A DNA stretch of 39,854 bases from Alphaproteobacteria bacterium (lineage in GTDB: Bacteria > Pseudomonadota > Alphaproteobacteria > Micropepsales > Micropepsaceae): positions 1 to 39,854 of the forward strand of contig JAGWXR010000007.1 of assembly GCA_018969785.1 (NCBI GenBank), in the 5' to 3' direction. The translations under genes were made by a program, and so were the position numbers. Of the stretch, positions 24,590 to 33,789 are shown in pieces (the stretch's first letter is position 1; each line of letters begins with the position of its first letter). Under the pieces are notes generated by a model. The model had not been told where the DNA came from, ran no database searches, and saw nothing but the letters and a program-made list of their open reading frames with translations.

Positions 24590-26977
24590 ATGAATGGCCC
24601 GGGCGATATCTCGCGGCAGATCTGGGATCTGAAGTACCGTCTCAAGGGCGCTGGCACCACCAGCGAGGAGACGATCGCGGACACGTGGGCGCGGGTTGCG
24701 GGCGCGGTTGCGCTGGCCGAACGTGCCGAGACGCGCGCGCACTGGCGAGACCAGTTCCTCGGCATCCTGCAGGACTATCGTTTCCTGCCGGCCGGGCGCA
24801 TCCTTGCAGGTGCCGGGTCGGGGCGTGCGGTGACGCTGTTCAACTGCTTCGTGATGGGCACGATCCCGGACGACATGGCGGGGATCTTCGAGAGCCTGAA
24901 GGAAGCCGCGCTGACCATGCAGCAGGGCGGCGGGATCGGGCATGACTTCTCGACGCTGCGGCCGCGCGGGGCGCCGGTCAAGCGCGTGGGCGCGGACGCG
25001 TCGGGACCCGTGTCGTTCATGGATGTCTGGGATGGCATGTGCAAGACCGTCATGTCGGCCGGCGCGCGGCGCGGGGCGATGATGGCGACGCTGCGCTGCG
25101 ACCATCCGGACATCGAGGCCTTCATCGAGGCGAAGCGCGAGAAGGACAGGCTGCGGAATTTCAACCTGTCTGTGCTTGTCACGGACCGCTTCATCGAGGC
25201 CGTGCGCCAGGACGAAGCCTGGGACCTCGTGTTCGAAGGCCAGGTCTATCGCACCGTGTCGGCGCGCGGGCTGTGGGACCGCATCATGGCGTCGACCTAT
25301 GCCTATGCCGAGCCCGGGGTCATCTTCATCGACCGGATCAATGCGCGGAACAATCTCTGGTACGCCGAGCGGATCTCGGCGACGAACCCGTGCGGCGAGC
25401 AACCGCTGCCGCCCTATGGGGCGTGCCTGCTGGGGTCGCTCAACCTTGTCACGTTCGTGCGCGATCCGTTCAGCGATGCCGCGCGGCTGGACGAGGCGGC
25501 GCTGGATGCAGTCGCGCGCGTGGCCGTGCGCTTCCTCGATGACGTGGTCGACGTGTCGAACTATCCGCTGCCGCAGCAGGAGCGGGAAGCCAAGTCCAAG
25601 CGCCGGATCGGCCTTGGCGTCACGGGGCTGGCGGATGCGCTGATCATGTGCCGGGCTAGCTATGGCAGCGCGGAGTCGCTGCGACTGATCGAGCGCTGGA
25701 TGGGCTGCATCCGGCGCGCGGCCTATCTGGCGTCGTGCGAGATCGCTGCCGAGAAAGGCCCCTTCCCGCTCTTCCAGCGCGAGCCCTATCTTGACGGGGC
25801 GAGCGTGAGGGAGCTCGAGGATGACGTGCGCGCGGCCATTCGCACGCAGGGCATCCGCAACGCGCTGCTCACGTCGATCGCGCCCACGGGGACGATCTCG
25901 CTTGTGGCCGACAATGTGTCCTCGGGGATCGAGCCCGTGTTTGCCTATGCCTATCGGCGCAAGATCCTTCTGGCGTCGGGCGAAGCCCACGAGCAGGTCG
26001 TGGAGGACCACGCCTACCGCCTCTACCGCAAGCAGTTCGGCGAGGGTGCGCTGCCCGACTATTTCGTGAATGCACAGGACCTGTCGCCGGAGGCCCATAT
26101 CGCGGTACAGGCGGCCGTGCAGAAGTACGTCGACAGCTCGATTTCCAAGACCGTGAACTGCCCGGCCGACATTCCCTTCGAGCGGTTCAAGGACATCTAC
26201 CTCAAGGCGCATGACAGTGGCTGCAAGGGCTGCACCACATGGCGGCCGAACGACGTCACGGGATCGGTGCTGACCCCGGTCGAGACGCCGGCACCTGCTG
26301 CGGGCGTGCCGGAGGAAGCGGACGCAGCCGGCAGCGTTGCCGGGGCTGTGCCGGCGCGGCCGAAGCCCGTGTCGACGGAGGGCGGGGTCGTCTACATGAC
26401 GCGTCCGCTCGACCGTCCGGAGGCGCTGCCAGGGACGACCTACAAGGTGCGCTGGCCCGATTCGGACCATGCGATCTACATCACGCTCAACGACATCATC
26501 GAGGGTGGGCGGCGACGTCCGTTCGAAATCTTCATCAACTCCAAGAACATGGAGCATTACGCGTGGACGGTTGCGCTCACGCGCATGATCAGCGCGGTAT
26601 TCCGGCGCGGCGGCGACGTTTCGTTCGTCGTCGACGAGCTGAAGGCCGTGTTCGATCCGCGTGGCGGGCAGTGGGTCAACCGGCAATATGTACCCTCGCT
26701 GCTGGCGGCGATCGGCGGGGTGATCGAGGAGCACATGCTCGCGATCGGGTTCCTGACGCGCGCGACGGATGCGCCCGCCGTGCCGGCCAAGGTGGCGATG
26801 ATTTCAGATCGGCTTGCGCCTGCGCCCGAGACAGCGGGTCCGCTGGCGGGCGCGGCTCCTGACCTGCCCGCGGCGGGGCTGTCGACCAAGTTCTGCCCGC
26901 GCTGCAGCAGTCCCGGGCTGATCCGCATCGAGGGCTGCGATACCTGCCTGAACTGCGGCCACTCGCGATGCGGGTGA
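24590..26977 (+). CDS. nrdJ: Adenosylcobalamin-dependent (class II) ribonucleoside-diphosphate reductase
   Basis: Reduces ribonucleotides to deoxyribonucleotides with a thiyl radical made from adenosylcobalamin, independent of oxygen. In this 795-aa protein the redox pair is C86 (TLFNCFVMG) and C279, with the radical Cys C268 in NPCGEQPLPPYGAC; the 11-residue spacing C268-C279 matches class II enzymes, and E270 is the catalytic Glu. There is no N-terminal ATP cone. The Met-Gln-Gln-Gly-Gly-Gly-Ile-Gly loop and the PTGTISL phosphate-binding block are present. A Pro/Ala linker (around 565-600) leads to a C-terminal domain ending in a zinc ribbon, CPRC…CDTCLNCG, that re-reduces the active site. 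AdoCbl would come from the PduO enzyme. Confidence 0.95.
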   Translation: MNGPGDISRQIWDLKYRLKGAGTTSEETIADTWARVAGAVALAERAETRAHWRDQFLGILQDYRFLPAGRILAGAGSGRAVTLFNCFVMGTIPDDMAGIFESLKEAALTMQQGGGIGHDFSTLRPRGAPVKRVGADASGPVSFMDVWDGMCKTVMSAGARRGAMMATLRCDHPDIEAFIEAKREKDRLRNFNLSVLVTDRFIEAVRQDEAWDLVFEGQVYRTVSARGLWDRIMASTYAYAEPGVIFIDRINARNNLWYAERISATNPCGEQPLPPYGACLLGSLNLVTFVRDPFSDAARLDEAALDAVARVAVRFLDDVVDVSNYPLPQQEREAKSKRRIGLGVTGLADALIMCRASYGSAESLRLIERWMGCIRRAAYLASCEIAAEKGPFPLFQREPYLDGASVRELEDDVRAAIRTQGIRNALLTSIAPTGTISLVADNVSSGIEPVFAYAYRRKILLASGEAHEQVVEDHAYRLYRKQFGEGALPDYFVNAQDLSPEAHIAVQAAVQKYVDSSISKTVNCPADIPFERFKDIYLKAHDSGCKGCTTWRPNDVTGSVLTPVETPAPAAGVPEEADAAGSVAGAVPARPKPVSTEGGVVYMTRPLDRPEALPGTTYKVRWPDSDHAIYITLNDIIEGGRRRPFEIFINSKNMEHYAWTVALTRMISAVFRRGGDVSFVVDELKAVFDPRGGQWVNRQYVPSLLAAIGGVIEEHMLAIGFLTRATDAPAVPAKVAMISDRLAPAPETAGPLAGAAPDLPAAGLSTKFCPRCSSPGLIRIEGCDTCLNCGHSRCG

Positions 26978-26984
26978 GCGCCAT

Positions 26985-28130
26985 GTGCAGACGGTGACGA
27001 ACGTGCGCTTTGCCGCCAACGTGATGACACGGATGCGCGACGTCGGCGCCTGGGTCCGCCAGCAGGCCTTGCTGCGCTGGCGCAGCGTCGTGATCCTGAT
27101 CCCGGTTGCGGCCATCGCGCTGGGGCTTGCCGGCTATGGCGTGTGGTGGCGCATGCTTGCCGACCGGGTGCAGGAAACGCTGTCGGGGATCCAGGGTGAG
27201 CAGAAGGCCCTGGGACGGAACCTCGAGTGGAGTGCGCTGACGATCGGCGGGTTTCCCTACATGGTCGATGCGACGCTGAGCAAGACGCGGCTGCTTGCAC
27301 CCGACATCGGCACCGTGTGGGACGGCGAGCGCGTGGTGGTGCGGCTGCGGCCGCTCTCGCCCGGATCGATCAAGATCTCGCTCGAGGGGCCGCAGCACTT
27401 CCTGCACGTCGCCAACGGACGGTGGATCGAGGGCGATGTCGAGGCGGACAAGGCCCTCATTTCCGGGCGCAGCAAGGACACGATGCAATCCGTGTCGGCG
27501 GAGTTCGAGCGGCTGACCGGCAAGGGACGGCTGGATGCCTCGGATGTGTCCTTCATCCTCGAGCGGGGTGTTGCGGGCCTGGCGCTCAACGCGGCGCCGG
27601 GCGCGACGGACCTGCCGCGCCTCGACCTGTCGGCGCAGGTGACGAACCTTGCGCTGCAGGGACAGGTCGCGCTGCCGCTGGGTCCGGCGGTCGACAGCCT
27701 TGCCATCGACATCGGGCTTTCACTGCCGCGGACCCTGCCGGTGGCGACGGCCGATGCGGTGCTGGCGGCGTGGCGAGCGACGGCGACGCCTGTCGAGATC
27801 AGGACCTTCTCGTTCGAGTGGGGTGGCGTCTACCTTGCGGCGACGGGAAAGCTGCTGGTCAATGCGCAGGGCCTTCCGGAAGGCAACCTGAAGCTCACGA
27901 TCGGGAATCATTCGCGGATGCTCCAGGTGATGGAGGAGCTGGGCTGGATCTCGCGCGAGACGCATGCGCGCGCCAAGCCGATCCTTGATGTCATGGCCTT
28001 CGTGAGCGGCGATCCCAAGCGCAAGATCAGCGTGCCGCTGCGCTTTGCGGGGCGGGATGTCTACCTGGGGCCTGCGCGGGTGCTGACGCTGGAACCGCCG
28101 GCGCGCAACGGCGATCCTGCCCTGCCCTGA
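26985..28130 (+). CDS. DUF2125 family protein
   Basis: A 381-aa protein with one N-terminal membrane helix (VVILIPVAAIALGLAGYGVWW, in two parts) and a large periplasmic beta-rich domain. The motif LEWSALTIGGFPYMVDATLS, followed by PLSPGSIKISLEGPQH, is the DUF2125 signature; the domain recalls AsmA-like lipid-binding folds. Function is unknown. GTG 26985 is the first start, but GTG 26994 or ATG 27024 would leave the helix intact. It follows the reductase by seven bases and ends 11 bp from the convergent tyrC, a pairing seen elsewhere in the class. Confidence 0.82.
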   Translation: MQTVTNVRFAANVMTRMRDVGAWVRQQALLRWRSVVILIPVAAIALGLAGYGVWWRMLADRVQETLSGIQGEQKALGRNLEWSALTIGGFPYMVDATLSKTRLLAPDIGTVWDGERVVVRLRPLSPGSIKISLEGPQHFLHVANGRWIEGDVEADKALISGRSKDTMQSVSAEFERLTGKGRLDASDVSFILERGVAGLALNAAPGATDLPRLDLSAQVTNLALQGQVALPLGPAVDSLAIDIGLSLPRTLPVATADAVLAAWRATATPVEIRTFSFEWGGVYLAATGKLLVNAQGLPEGNLKLTIGNHSRMLQVMEELGWISRETHARAKPILDVMAFVSGDPKRKISVPLRFAGRDVYLGPARVLTLEPPARNGDPALP

Positions 28131-28141
28131 CGCGCGGCCGG

Positions 28142-29077
28142 TCAGCCCTGCTTGGTCGTGTCGCGTCCGAAATTGGCAGCGGGGGTGTCCTGTCCCGCCT
28201 CGATGACGCTGCGCCTGATGGCGCGCGTGCGGGTGAACAGGTCGAAGAGCATGTCGCCTTCGCCCCAGCGAATGGCGCGCTGGAGGCGGGAAAGGTCCTC
28301 GGAGAAGCGGCCAAGCACCTCGAGCACCGCCTCGCGGTTGTTCAGGAACACGTCGCGCCACATCGTGGGGTCGGAGGCGGCGATGCGCGTGAAGTCGCGA
28401 AAGCCGCCGGCCGAGAACTTGATGACTTCGCCCTGCGTCACCTGCTCGAGGTCGCTGGCCGTGCCGACGATGTTGTAGGCGATGAGGTGGGGAACGTGGC
28501 TCGTGATGGCGAGCACGATGTCGTGGTGCTTCGCCTCCATGAACTCGACCCGCGACCCGCAGCCGCGCCAGAACTCCGCCAGCGTGTCGACGGCCGCCTG
28601 GTCAGTGCCGGGCGGCGGGGTCAGGATGCACCAGCGGCCGTCGAAGAGTTCGGCAAAGCCCGCGTCAGGGCCCGAGTGCTCGGTGCCTGCGATCGGGTGC
28701 CCGGGAATGAAGTGGACACCCTGCGGCACGTGGGGGCCCACGTCCCTGAGGACGGCCATTTTCACCGAGCCCACGTCAGTCAGGATCGCGCCGGGGCGCA
28801 GGGCGCCGGCGATTTCCTGCGCGACGCTGCCGAAGGCGCCGACGGGCGTGCAGAGGATCACGAGGTCGGCGTCGCGCACCGCGTCGGCGGCGTTTTCATG
28901 GATGGTGTGGCAGAAGCCGCGATCGGCGGCGCGCTTCCTGATGTCGGCGGTGTGCGCGGTGCCCGCAATGTGGGCGGCGAGGCTGCCACGACGGATGGCA
29001 TAGGCGAGCGAGGACCCGATGAGGCCGACGCCGACAAGGGCGACCTTCGTGAAGATGGGGCCGGTGCGCGTGGTCAT
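28142..29077 (-). CDS. tyrC: Prephenate/arogenate dehydrogenase family protein
   Basis: Tyrosine synthesis: oxidative decarboxylation of prephenate or arogenate with NAD(P). The 311-aa protein has the Rossmann loop VALVGVGLIGSSLAYAIRR, the VILCTPVGAF strand, DVGSVK, and the substrate and catalytic block PGHPIAGTEHSGP, where the second His is catalytic. The helical dimer domain contains HVPHLIAYNIV and the GGFRDFTRIAASDP block. Its ATG overlaps the hisC stop by four bases. The TyrC label follows the usual name for the hisC-tyrC pair; prephenate versus arogenate preference cannot be read from sequence here. Confidence 0.92.
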   Translation of the reverse strand: MTTRTGPIFTKVALVGVGLIGSSLAYAIRRGSLAAHIAGTAHTADIRKRAADRGFCHTIHENAADAVRDADLVILCTPVGAFGSVAQEIAGALRPGAILTDVGSVKMAVLRDVGPHVPQGVHFIPGHPIAGTEHSGPDAGFAELFDGRWCILTPPPGTDQAAVDTLAEFWRGCGSRVEFMEAKHHDIVLAITSHVPHLIAYNIVGTASDLEQVTQGEVIKFSAGGFRDFTRIAASDPTMWRDVFLNNREAVLEVLGRFSEDLSRLQRAIRWGEGDMLFDLFTRTRAIRRSVIEAGQDTPAANFGRDTTKQG

Positions 29078-30153
29078 GCCATGAACTCCGCGAGCGCGGC
29101 GACGGCCGCGCGGTTGCCTTCCTCGGAACCGACGGAGATGCGCAGGCAGTGGGGCAAGCCGTAGGACGAGACGGCGCGCACGATCACGCCGCGGCTTGCG
29201 AGGAACTCGTCGGCGGCGGCCGCGGTGCGCGGACCCGTGCGGTCAAAATCGACGAGGATGAAATTCGCGACGCTCGGGTGGACCTTGAGGCCGAGTGCGG
29301 CGATCTCGGCTGCAAGCCAGTTGCGCCAGCGGCTGTTGTGTGCCCTGCCCGCGGCCACGTGTGCCTGGTCCCTCACGGCGGCCACGGCTGCGGCCTGGGC
29401 GGGGGCGGACACGTTGAAGGGACCGCGCACGCGCTCATAGGCGTCGACCACGCCTGCCGGTGCATAGGCCCAGCCCACGCGCAGCGCCGCGAGGCCATAG
29501 ACCTTGGAGAAGGTGCGGGTCATGACCGTGTTCGGCGTCGAGGCCACGAGGGCTGCGCCGGTCTCGTAGCCTTCGGCATCGACATACTCGGCGTAGGCGG
29601 CATCGACCACGAGGAGGCATTCCTCGGGCAGGCCCGCCCGCAGGCGGCGCAGCTCGGCTGAGGTGTTGAAGCTGCCGGTCGGGTTGTTCGGGTTGGCGAG
29701 GAACGCGATGCGCGTTCGATCGGTCGCATGCCTGAGGAAGCCGTCGACATCGGTGCGCAGGTCGGGCTCGGGCACGACGACGGGCGTTGCGCCCGCCGCG
29801 AGCGTGGCTATCGGATAGACAAGGAAGCCATGGGCGCTGAAGAGGATCTCGTCGCCGGGGCCGGCGTAGATCTGCGGCAGGAGGTGCAGGATCTCGTCGG
29901 AGCCGTTGCCGCAGATGATGCGGCCGGCCTCGAGCCCGTGTGTTTCGGCGATGGCCTGGCGCAGGGCGCGGGCGCTTCCGTCCGGATAGAGGTTCAGCCC
30001 GACGGACGCGGCGGTAAAGGCCTCGATCGCGTTCCTGCCTGCTCCAAGCGGCGTCTCGTTGGAGGAGAGCTTGTAGACGGGTCCGCGGACGGGCGCCTCG
30101 GAGCGTCCGGCGACATAAGGCGCAATGTTCAGGATTCCGGGTACGGGCTTCAT
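29074..30153 (-). CDS. hisC: Histidinol-phosphate aminotransferase
   Basis: A PLP fold-type I aminotransferase of 359 aa. Blocks are [12 protein letters not shown] at the N-terminus, [34 protein letters not shown], and the PLP Lys in [19 protein letters not shown]; the C-terminal Arg binds the substrate phosphate or carboxylate (CLRISVG). Linked with tyrC, it may serve both histidine and aromatic amino-acid synthesis, as HisC can transaminate aromatic keto acids. ATG 30153 starts the family sequence [14 protein letters not shown]; the longer frame to 30258 runs into the metX promoter. Confidence 0.93.
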   Translation of the reverse strand: MKPVPGILNIAPYVAGRSEAPVRGPVYKLSSNETPLGAGRNAIEAFTAASVGLNLYPDGSARALRQAIAETHGLEAGRIICGNGSDEILHLLPQIYAGPGDEILFSAHGFLVYPIATLAAGATPVVVPEPDLRTDVDGFLRHATDRTRIAFLANPNNPTGSFNTSAELRRLRAGLPEECLLVVDAAYAEYVDAEGYETGAALVASTPNTVMTRTFSKVYGLAALRVGWAYAPAGVVDAYERVRGPFNVSAPAQAAAVAAVRDQAHVAAGRAHNSRWRNWLAAEIAALGLKVHPSVANFILVDFDRTGPRTAAAADEFLASRGVIVRAVSSYGLPHCLRISVGSEEGNRAAVAALAEFMA

Positions 30154-30203
30154 GGGCAACTTATTAGGGTATCCAACGCGATCTGTGCAAAGAAAACGTT
30201 GAC

Positions 30204-30258
30204 TTGCGCGCAGGGCTTCCTTCAATCCCAGAAGCAACCGACGTCGATTTGCGCGCAA
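30204..30258. promoter_or_regulatory. Pair of TTGCGCGCA sites between hisC and metX
   Basis: TTGCGCGCAG at 30204-30213 and TTGCGCGCAA at 30249-30258 share nine bases, are each nearly palindromic and are 45 bp apart, about four helical turns. The second abuts the metX ATG. They sit in the 105-bp divergent spacer and could be paired operator sites. No regulator is known from the sequence. Confidence 0.3.
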
Positions 30259-31431
30259 ATGTCATCCGCCTTCCAACCCCTGTCAGCCGCATCAAGTGTC
30301 GCAGGCGAAGCTGCCGGGCAGGCCTTTACCTTTCCGCCGTCGCAATACCTGCCGCTCGATTCCGGCGAACGCCTCTCGCCCCTGTCGATTGCATGGAAGA
30401 CTTTCGGACGCCTGAATGCCGACAGGTCGAATGCCGTCCTGCTCTGCCATGCGCTGACGGGAGACCAGTATGCCGCGGAGACCCACCCGGTCACCGGCAA
30501 ACCCGGCTGGTGGTCGACCATGGTGGGGCCCGGGCTTCCGATCGACACCAACCGTTTCCATGTCATCTGCTCGAACGTGATCGGCGGGTGCATGGGATCG
30601 AGCGGGCCGCACGACATCGATCCTGCGACCGGCATGCCTTATGGACTGCAGTTCCCGGTCATCACCATCAGGGACATGGTGCGGGCGCAGGCGATGCTGC
30701 TCGACCATCTCGGCATTGCCACGCTTGCCTGCGTGGCAGGCGGGTCGATGGGCGGAATGCAGGCCCTGCAATGGGCTTCCAGCTACCCCGAACGGGTGCA
30801 TGCAGTGCTTGCGATTGCCACGGCGGCGCGCCACTCGGCGCAGAACATCGCCTTTCATGAAGTCGGGCGGCAGGCGATCCTTGCCGACCCGGAATGGAGC
30901 GAGGGCAAGTACCAGACCCTTGGCACGAACCCGCGCAAGGGGCTGGCGGTGGCGCGCATGGCGGCGCACATCACCTACCTGTCGGAGGCGGCACTGCACC
31001 GCAAGTTCGGCCGCAACCTGCAGGACCGCAACGCCCTGTCCTACCGGTTCGATGCCGATTTCCAGGTCGAGAGCTATCTGCGCTACCAGGGGGCGAGCTT
31101 CGTCGAACGCTTTGACGCGAATTCGTATCTCTACATCACGCGGGCCATGGACTATTTCGACCTGGCGGCGGACCACGGCGGCGTGCTGGCGAATGCGTTC
31201 AAGGGAACACAGACGCGCTTCTGCGTGGTGTCGTTCACCTCGGACTGGCTCTTTCCCACAGCCGAATCCAAGAAGATCGTGCATGCGCTGAATGCGGCTG
31301 GTGCCAATGTCAGCTTTGTCGAGTTCGAGACGGATCGCGGGCATGATGCGTTCCTGCTCGACGTGCCGGAGATGTTCCAGACACTGCGCGGTTTCATCGA
31401 TTCCGTTGCGCAGGCCCGGGGGATCAGGTGA
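30259..31431 (+). CDS. metX: Homoserine O-acyltransferase MetX
   Basis: Methionine synthesis: transfers an acyl group (acetyl, possibly succinyl) from CoA to homoserine. The 390-aa alpha/beta-hydrolase has the nucleophile S163 in [12 protein letters not shown], the oxyanion block LCHALTGDQ, the [13 protein letters not shown] segment, and the late Asp-His pair in SDWLFP and [13 protein letters not shown] 30259 lacks a good Shine-Dalgarno sequence; no better start is seen, although the frame is open far upstream. Its stop overlaps the metW start, the usual arrangement. Acetyl versus succinyl donor cannot be decided by eye. Confidence 0.94.
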   Translation: MSSAFQPLSAASSVAGEAAGQAFTFPPSQYLPLDSGERLSPLSIAWKTFGRLNADRSNAVLLCHALTGDQYAAETHPVTGKPGWWSTMVGPGLPIDTNRFHVICSNVIGGCMGSSGPHDIDPATGMPYGLQFPVITIRDMVRAQAMLLDHLGIATLACVAGGSMGGMQALQWASSYPERVHAVLAIATAARHSAQNIAFHEVGRQAILADPEWSEGKYQTLGTNPRKGLAVARMAAHITYLSEAALHRKFGRNLQDRNALSYRFDADFQVESYLRYQGASFVERFDANSYLYITRAMDYFDLAADHGGVLANAFKGTQTRFCVVSFTSDWLFPTAESKKIVHALNAAGANVSFVEFETDRGHDAFLLDVPEMFQTLRGFIDSVAQARGIR

Positions 31432-32063
31432 TGCGGGGCGCGCTGCGGCAGGAACTGCTGCGCATTGCGGACATGGTACCGGCGGGCTCGCGGGTGCTGG
31501 ACGTGGGATGCGGGCGTGGCGAGCTGATCGGCTATCTCAAGCAGGCCAAGGGTGCGGATGCGCGCGGAATCGAGCTCAGCCAGTCGGGCGTGAATGCCTG
31601 CGTGGCGCAGGGACTGCCCGTCGTGCAGGGGGATGCCGACACGGATCTTCGTGACTACCCGCCGGGCAGCTTCGATGTCGTGATCCTGAGCCAGACGATC
31701 CAGGCCACCCGCCGGCCGAAGGACGTGCTTGACGAGCTGCTGCGCATCGGGCGCCAGGTCATCGTGTCGTTTCCGAACTTCGGCTTCTGGAAGGTTCGTA
31801 CACGGATCTTCTTCAGCGGGCGTATGCCCAAGACCGGGCTTCTCAGCCATGACTGGTACGAGACACCGAACATCCACCTGTGCACCATTGCCGATTTCGT
31901 GGCCCTGGCCGAGACGGTCGGTGCGCGGATCGAGCGGGCGCTGGCGGTCGATGACGGCGGGGACGTGCGCGAGGTCACGCGTCCGGGATACTGGGACAAC
32001 CTGATGGCGGAGTCTGCGATCTTCCAGCTTTCGCGGGGGCCTGGCCCGCAAGGACCGGCCTGA
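31431..32063 (+). CDS. metW: Methionine biosynthesis protein MetW
   Basis: A 210-aa methyltransferase-fold partner of MetX, needed for full homoserine acylation in many bacteria. The SAM-binding loop is VLDVGCGRGELIGYL; ARGIELSQSGVNACVAQGL and the family block FPNFGFWKVRTRIFFSGRMP are diagnostic. The start is the ATG of a TGATG overlap with metX; GTG 31428 is the alternative. The last 89 bp overlap the convergent methyltransferase gene. Confidence 0.93.
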   Translation: MRGALRQELLRIADMVPAGSRVLDVGCGRGELIGYLKQAKGADARGIELSQSGVNACVAQGLPVVQGDADTDLRDYPPGSFDVVILSQTIQATRRPKDVLDELLRIGRQVIVSFPNFGFWKVRTRIFFSGRMPKTGLLSHDWYETPNIHLCTIADFVALAETVGARIERALAVDDGGDVREVTRPGYWDNLMAESAIFQLSRGPGPQGPA

Positions 32064-32754
32064 AGGGCACGCGCTGCCGGTGGCCCTTGATGGGTGCAAC
32101 CGACATCACTTCCTTGGTGGCCTCCACCAGATGGACGCCAGCCAGCTTCGGCCAGAGCACCTGCCCCCATGCGTTCCATCGCGTTCCCGACTGCAGCAGC
32201 CACGACGCGCCGAAGGGCGGCATGAACAGCGTCGAGGCGATCGCCGTCGGCGTGAACAGCGCATCTGCCAGCAGGACCTGGAGCTGCGTGCGGGTGAACG
32301 GTCGGCCATGGCCGAAGGGCGTGGTCTCGAACTGGGCCCAGAGGCTGGTGCGGTTCGGCACGATGAAGATGACGCGGCCTTGCGGGGTGAGCACGCGCCA
32401 GACCTGGCGCAGGAGCGGACGCAGGGATTCCGTGTTCTCGACAAGGTGCGCCACGATGATCCGGTCCATGCTGGCGTCGGGCAGCGGGATCGCCGCCTCG
32501 TCGAACAGCGCCGTCAGGTTCGGGGCATGCGGTGGCCAGTGCTGCGCGCCCTGCTGTGCCGGCATGAGGCACAGGGTGCGGGCCGCCTCTGAACGGAACG
32601 GCCGCAGATACGGAAGCGCGTAGCCCAGGCCCACCACAGCCTCGCCGCGCACGGACGGCCAGAGTTCCCTCAGGCGGCGGCGGATGAACTTCGCCGAGGC
32701 CTGCCCGAGACGTGTCTCGTAGAAGGCCTGGAGTTCCCTCGCGTCAAGGAGCAT
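31975..32754 (-). CDS. Class I SAM-dependent methyltransferase domain protein
   Basis: A 259-aa protein opening FYETRLGQASAKFIRRRLRE, with the SAM fold in EAVVGLGYALPYLRPF, LPDASMDRIIVAHLVENTE (motif after beta4) and VWRVLTPQGRVIFIVPNR. The Gly-rich loop is reduced to GLGYALPY, so SAM binding may be weak. Relatives lie near gloB or metW in alphaproteobacteria; function is unknown. The last 25 or so residues (AGQAPAKAGRSQTPPSG…) are encoded opposite the metW 3' end and look like a tail without family likeness. Its start overlaps the acyltransferase stop by 11 bp. Confidence 0.82.
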   Translation of the reverse strand: MLLDARELQAFYETRLGQASAKFIRRRLRELWPSVRGEAVVGLGYALPYLRPFRSEAARTLCLMPAQQGAQHWPPHAPNLTALFDEAAIPLPDASMDRIIVAHLVENTESLRPLLRQVWRVLTPQGRVIFIVPNRTSLWAQFETTPFGHGRPFTRTQLQVLLADALFTPTAIASTLFMPPFGASWLLQSGTRWNAWGQVLWPKLAGVHLVEATKEVMSVAPIKGHRQRVPFRPVLAGQAPAKAGRSQTPPSGCPSIPDA

Positions 32755-33610
32755 CGCCCGTCTTGCCCGGCTTGTCGGCTGAGCTCTTGCGCCTGAGATG
32801 CGCGGCCCAGCGCGGGTTCAGGTTGGTGATCGGGAAATAGATGAAAACGTCAGTGGTGCCGAACTGGTGGTCGATCACCGCACCGTTGCCGACCTTTGCG
32901 CCCGAGCGGATGTAGCCCTTGACCAGCGGCGGAAGCGCGTGAAGGGCTGCGGCCTCATCGATCGCCTCCTTCGGCATCATGTTCATCGGGACGGCCCGAT
33001 CGGGCAGCGCGTTCACGATCTCGCCCGGTGGGGCGAGGTGGAAGTGGTAGAGGAAGGACAGTTGCAGCGCCAGCTGCGCGGGGTCTGTCCCCGGCAGGGA
33101 GGCGCAACCAAACATGAGGTCCACCTTGTGGCGCAGGAGATAGACGAAGATGCCGCGCCACAGGAGCTGCATGGTCGGCCCGGTGCGATAGTCCTTGAGC
33201 ACGCAGGACCGGCCAAGTTCGAGCAGCTTCTGCCCCTGGCGTTTCCGGAGCATTTCGCCGATGTCATATTCGCCCGCGGTGTAGAAGCCATGGGGCGACC
33301 TTGCTGCGGCCTCGCCACTTGTCAGGCGGTAGGTACCGATGATCCGGTCACCATGCGCGCGATCAACGACGAGCATGTGCCGGCAATAGGGATCGTACTG
33401 GTCGAAGTCACGGCCTTCTGCCTGCATCTCGGGCGAGGGCCTTGCGTTCATCTCGAGATAGAAGACCTCGTAGCGCAGGCGCTGGGCGGCCACGATTTCG
33501 GCTTCGGTCGTGGCGAGTCGTGCCTCAAGGGCGCCAGCCGTGTCGAGCAGGGGATCTTCATTACCGGAGAGGTCACTCGGCGCCGCGTCCTGCGCTGACA
33601 TCATATTCAT
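32744..33610 (-). CDS. olsB: OlsB-like GNAT acyltransferase (ornithine lipid synthesis)
   Basis: A 288-aa acyl-ACP-dependent N-acyltransferase of the COG3176 group, likely to make lyso-ornithine lipid from ornithine and 3-hydroxyacyl-ACP. Typical blocks are EIVAAQRLRYEVFYLEM, RDFDQYDPYCRHMLVVD, IIGTYRLTSGEAAA, LELGRSCVLKDYRTGPTMQL, FGCASLPGTDP and LPPLVKGYIRSGAKVG. Several Mets (1, 3 and 4) are possible starts. No olsA lies next to it; the PlsC at 23.7 kb might serve. Ornithine lipids replace phospholipids when phosphate is scarce. A related lyso-lipid acyltransferase of other substrate range is possible. Confidence 0.82.
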   Translation of the reverse strand: MNMMSAQDAAPSDLSGNEDPLLDTAGALEARLATTEAEIVAAQRLRYEVFYLEMNARPSPEMQAEGRDFDQYDPYCRHMLVVDRAHGDRIIGTYRLTSGEAAARSPHGFYTAGEYDIGEMLRKRQGQKLLELGRSCVLKDYRTGPTMQLLWRGIFVYLLRHKVDLMFGCASLPGTDPAQLALQLSFLYHFHLAPPGEIVNALPDRAVPMNMMPKEAIDEAAALHALPPLVKGYIRSGAKVGNGAVIDHQFGTTDVFIYFPITNLNPRWAAHLRRKSSADKPGKTGDAP

Positions 33611-33789
33611 ACATTCGTTGCGGCGAGGGCGGGTCTTCTCGCACAGGTGGTTCGAGCGTGCAGTCTAAAGGAGCGACCGGGGGCTTGGCAAAGGAATGGT
33701 TGAATACCCGCCCCTTTCCCGGTGCTGGACTTAACGATGAGAAGCGGGCAAGCCTGTCGGGACCGTCACAGATTTGCTAGGATTCGCTC

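Noticed and set aside
28128-28150. Terminator between the DUF2125 gene and tyrC
   Set aside because: Only a 5-bp stem (CTGAC/GTCAG) without a T-run on either strand.
30154-30258. Possible SAM-II riboswitch before metX
   Set aside because: The conserved SAM-II stem and the GCTAAA-type pseudoknot strand are not found in the 105-bp spacer.
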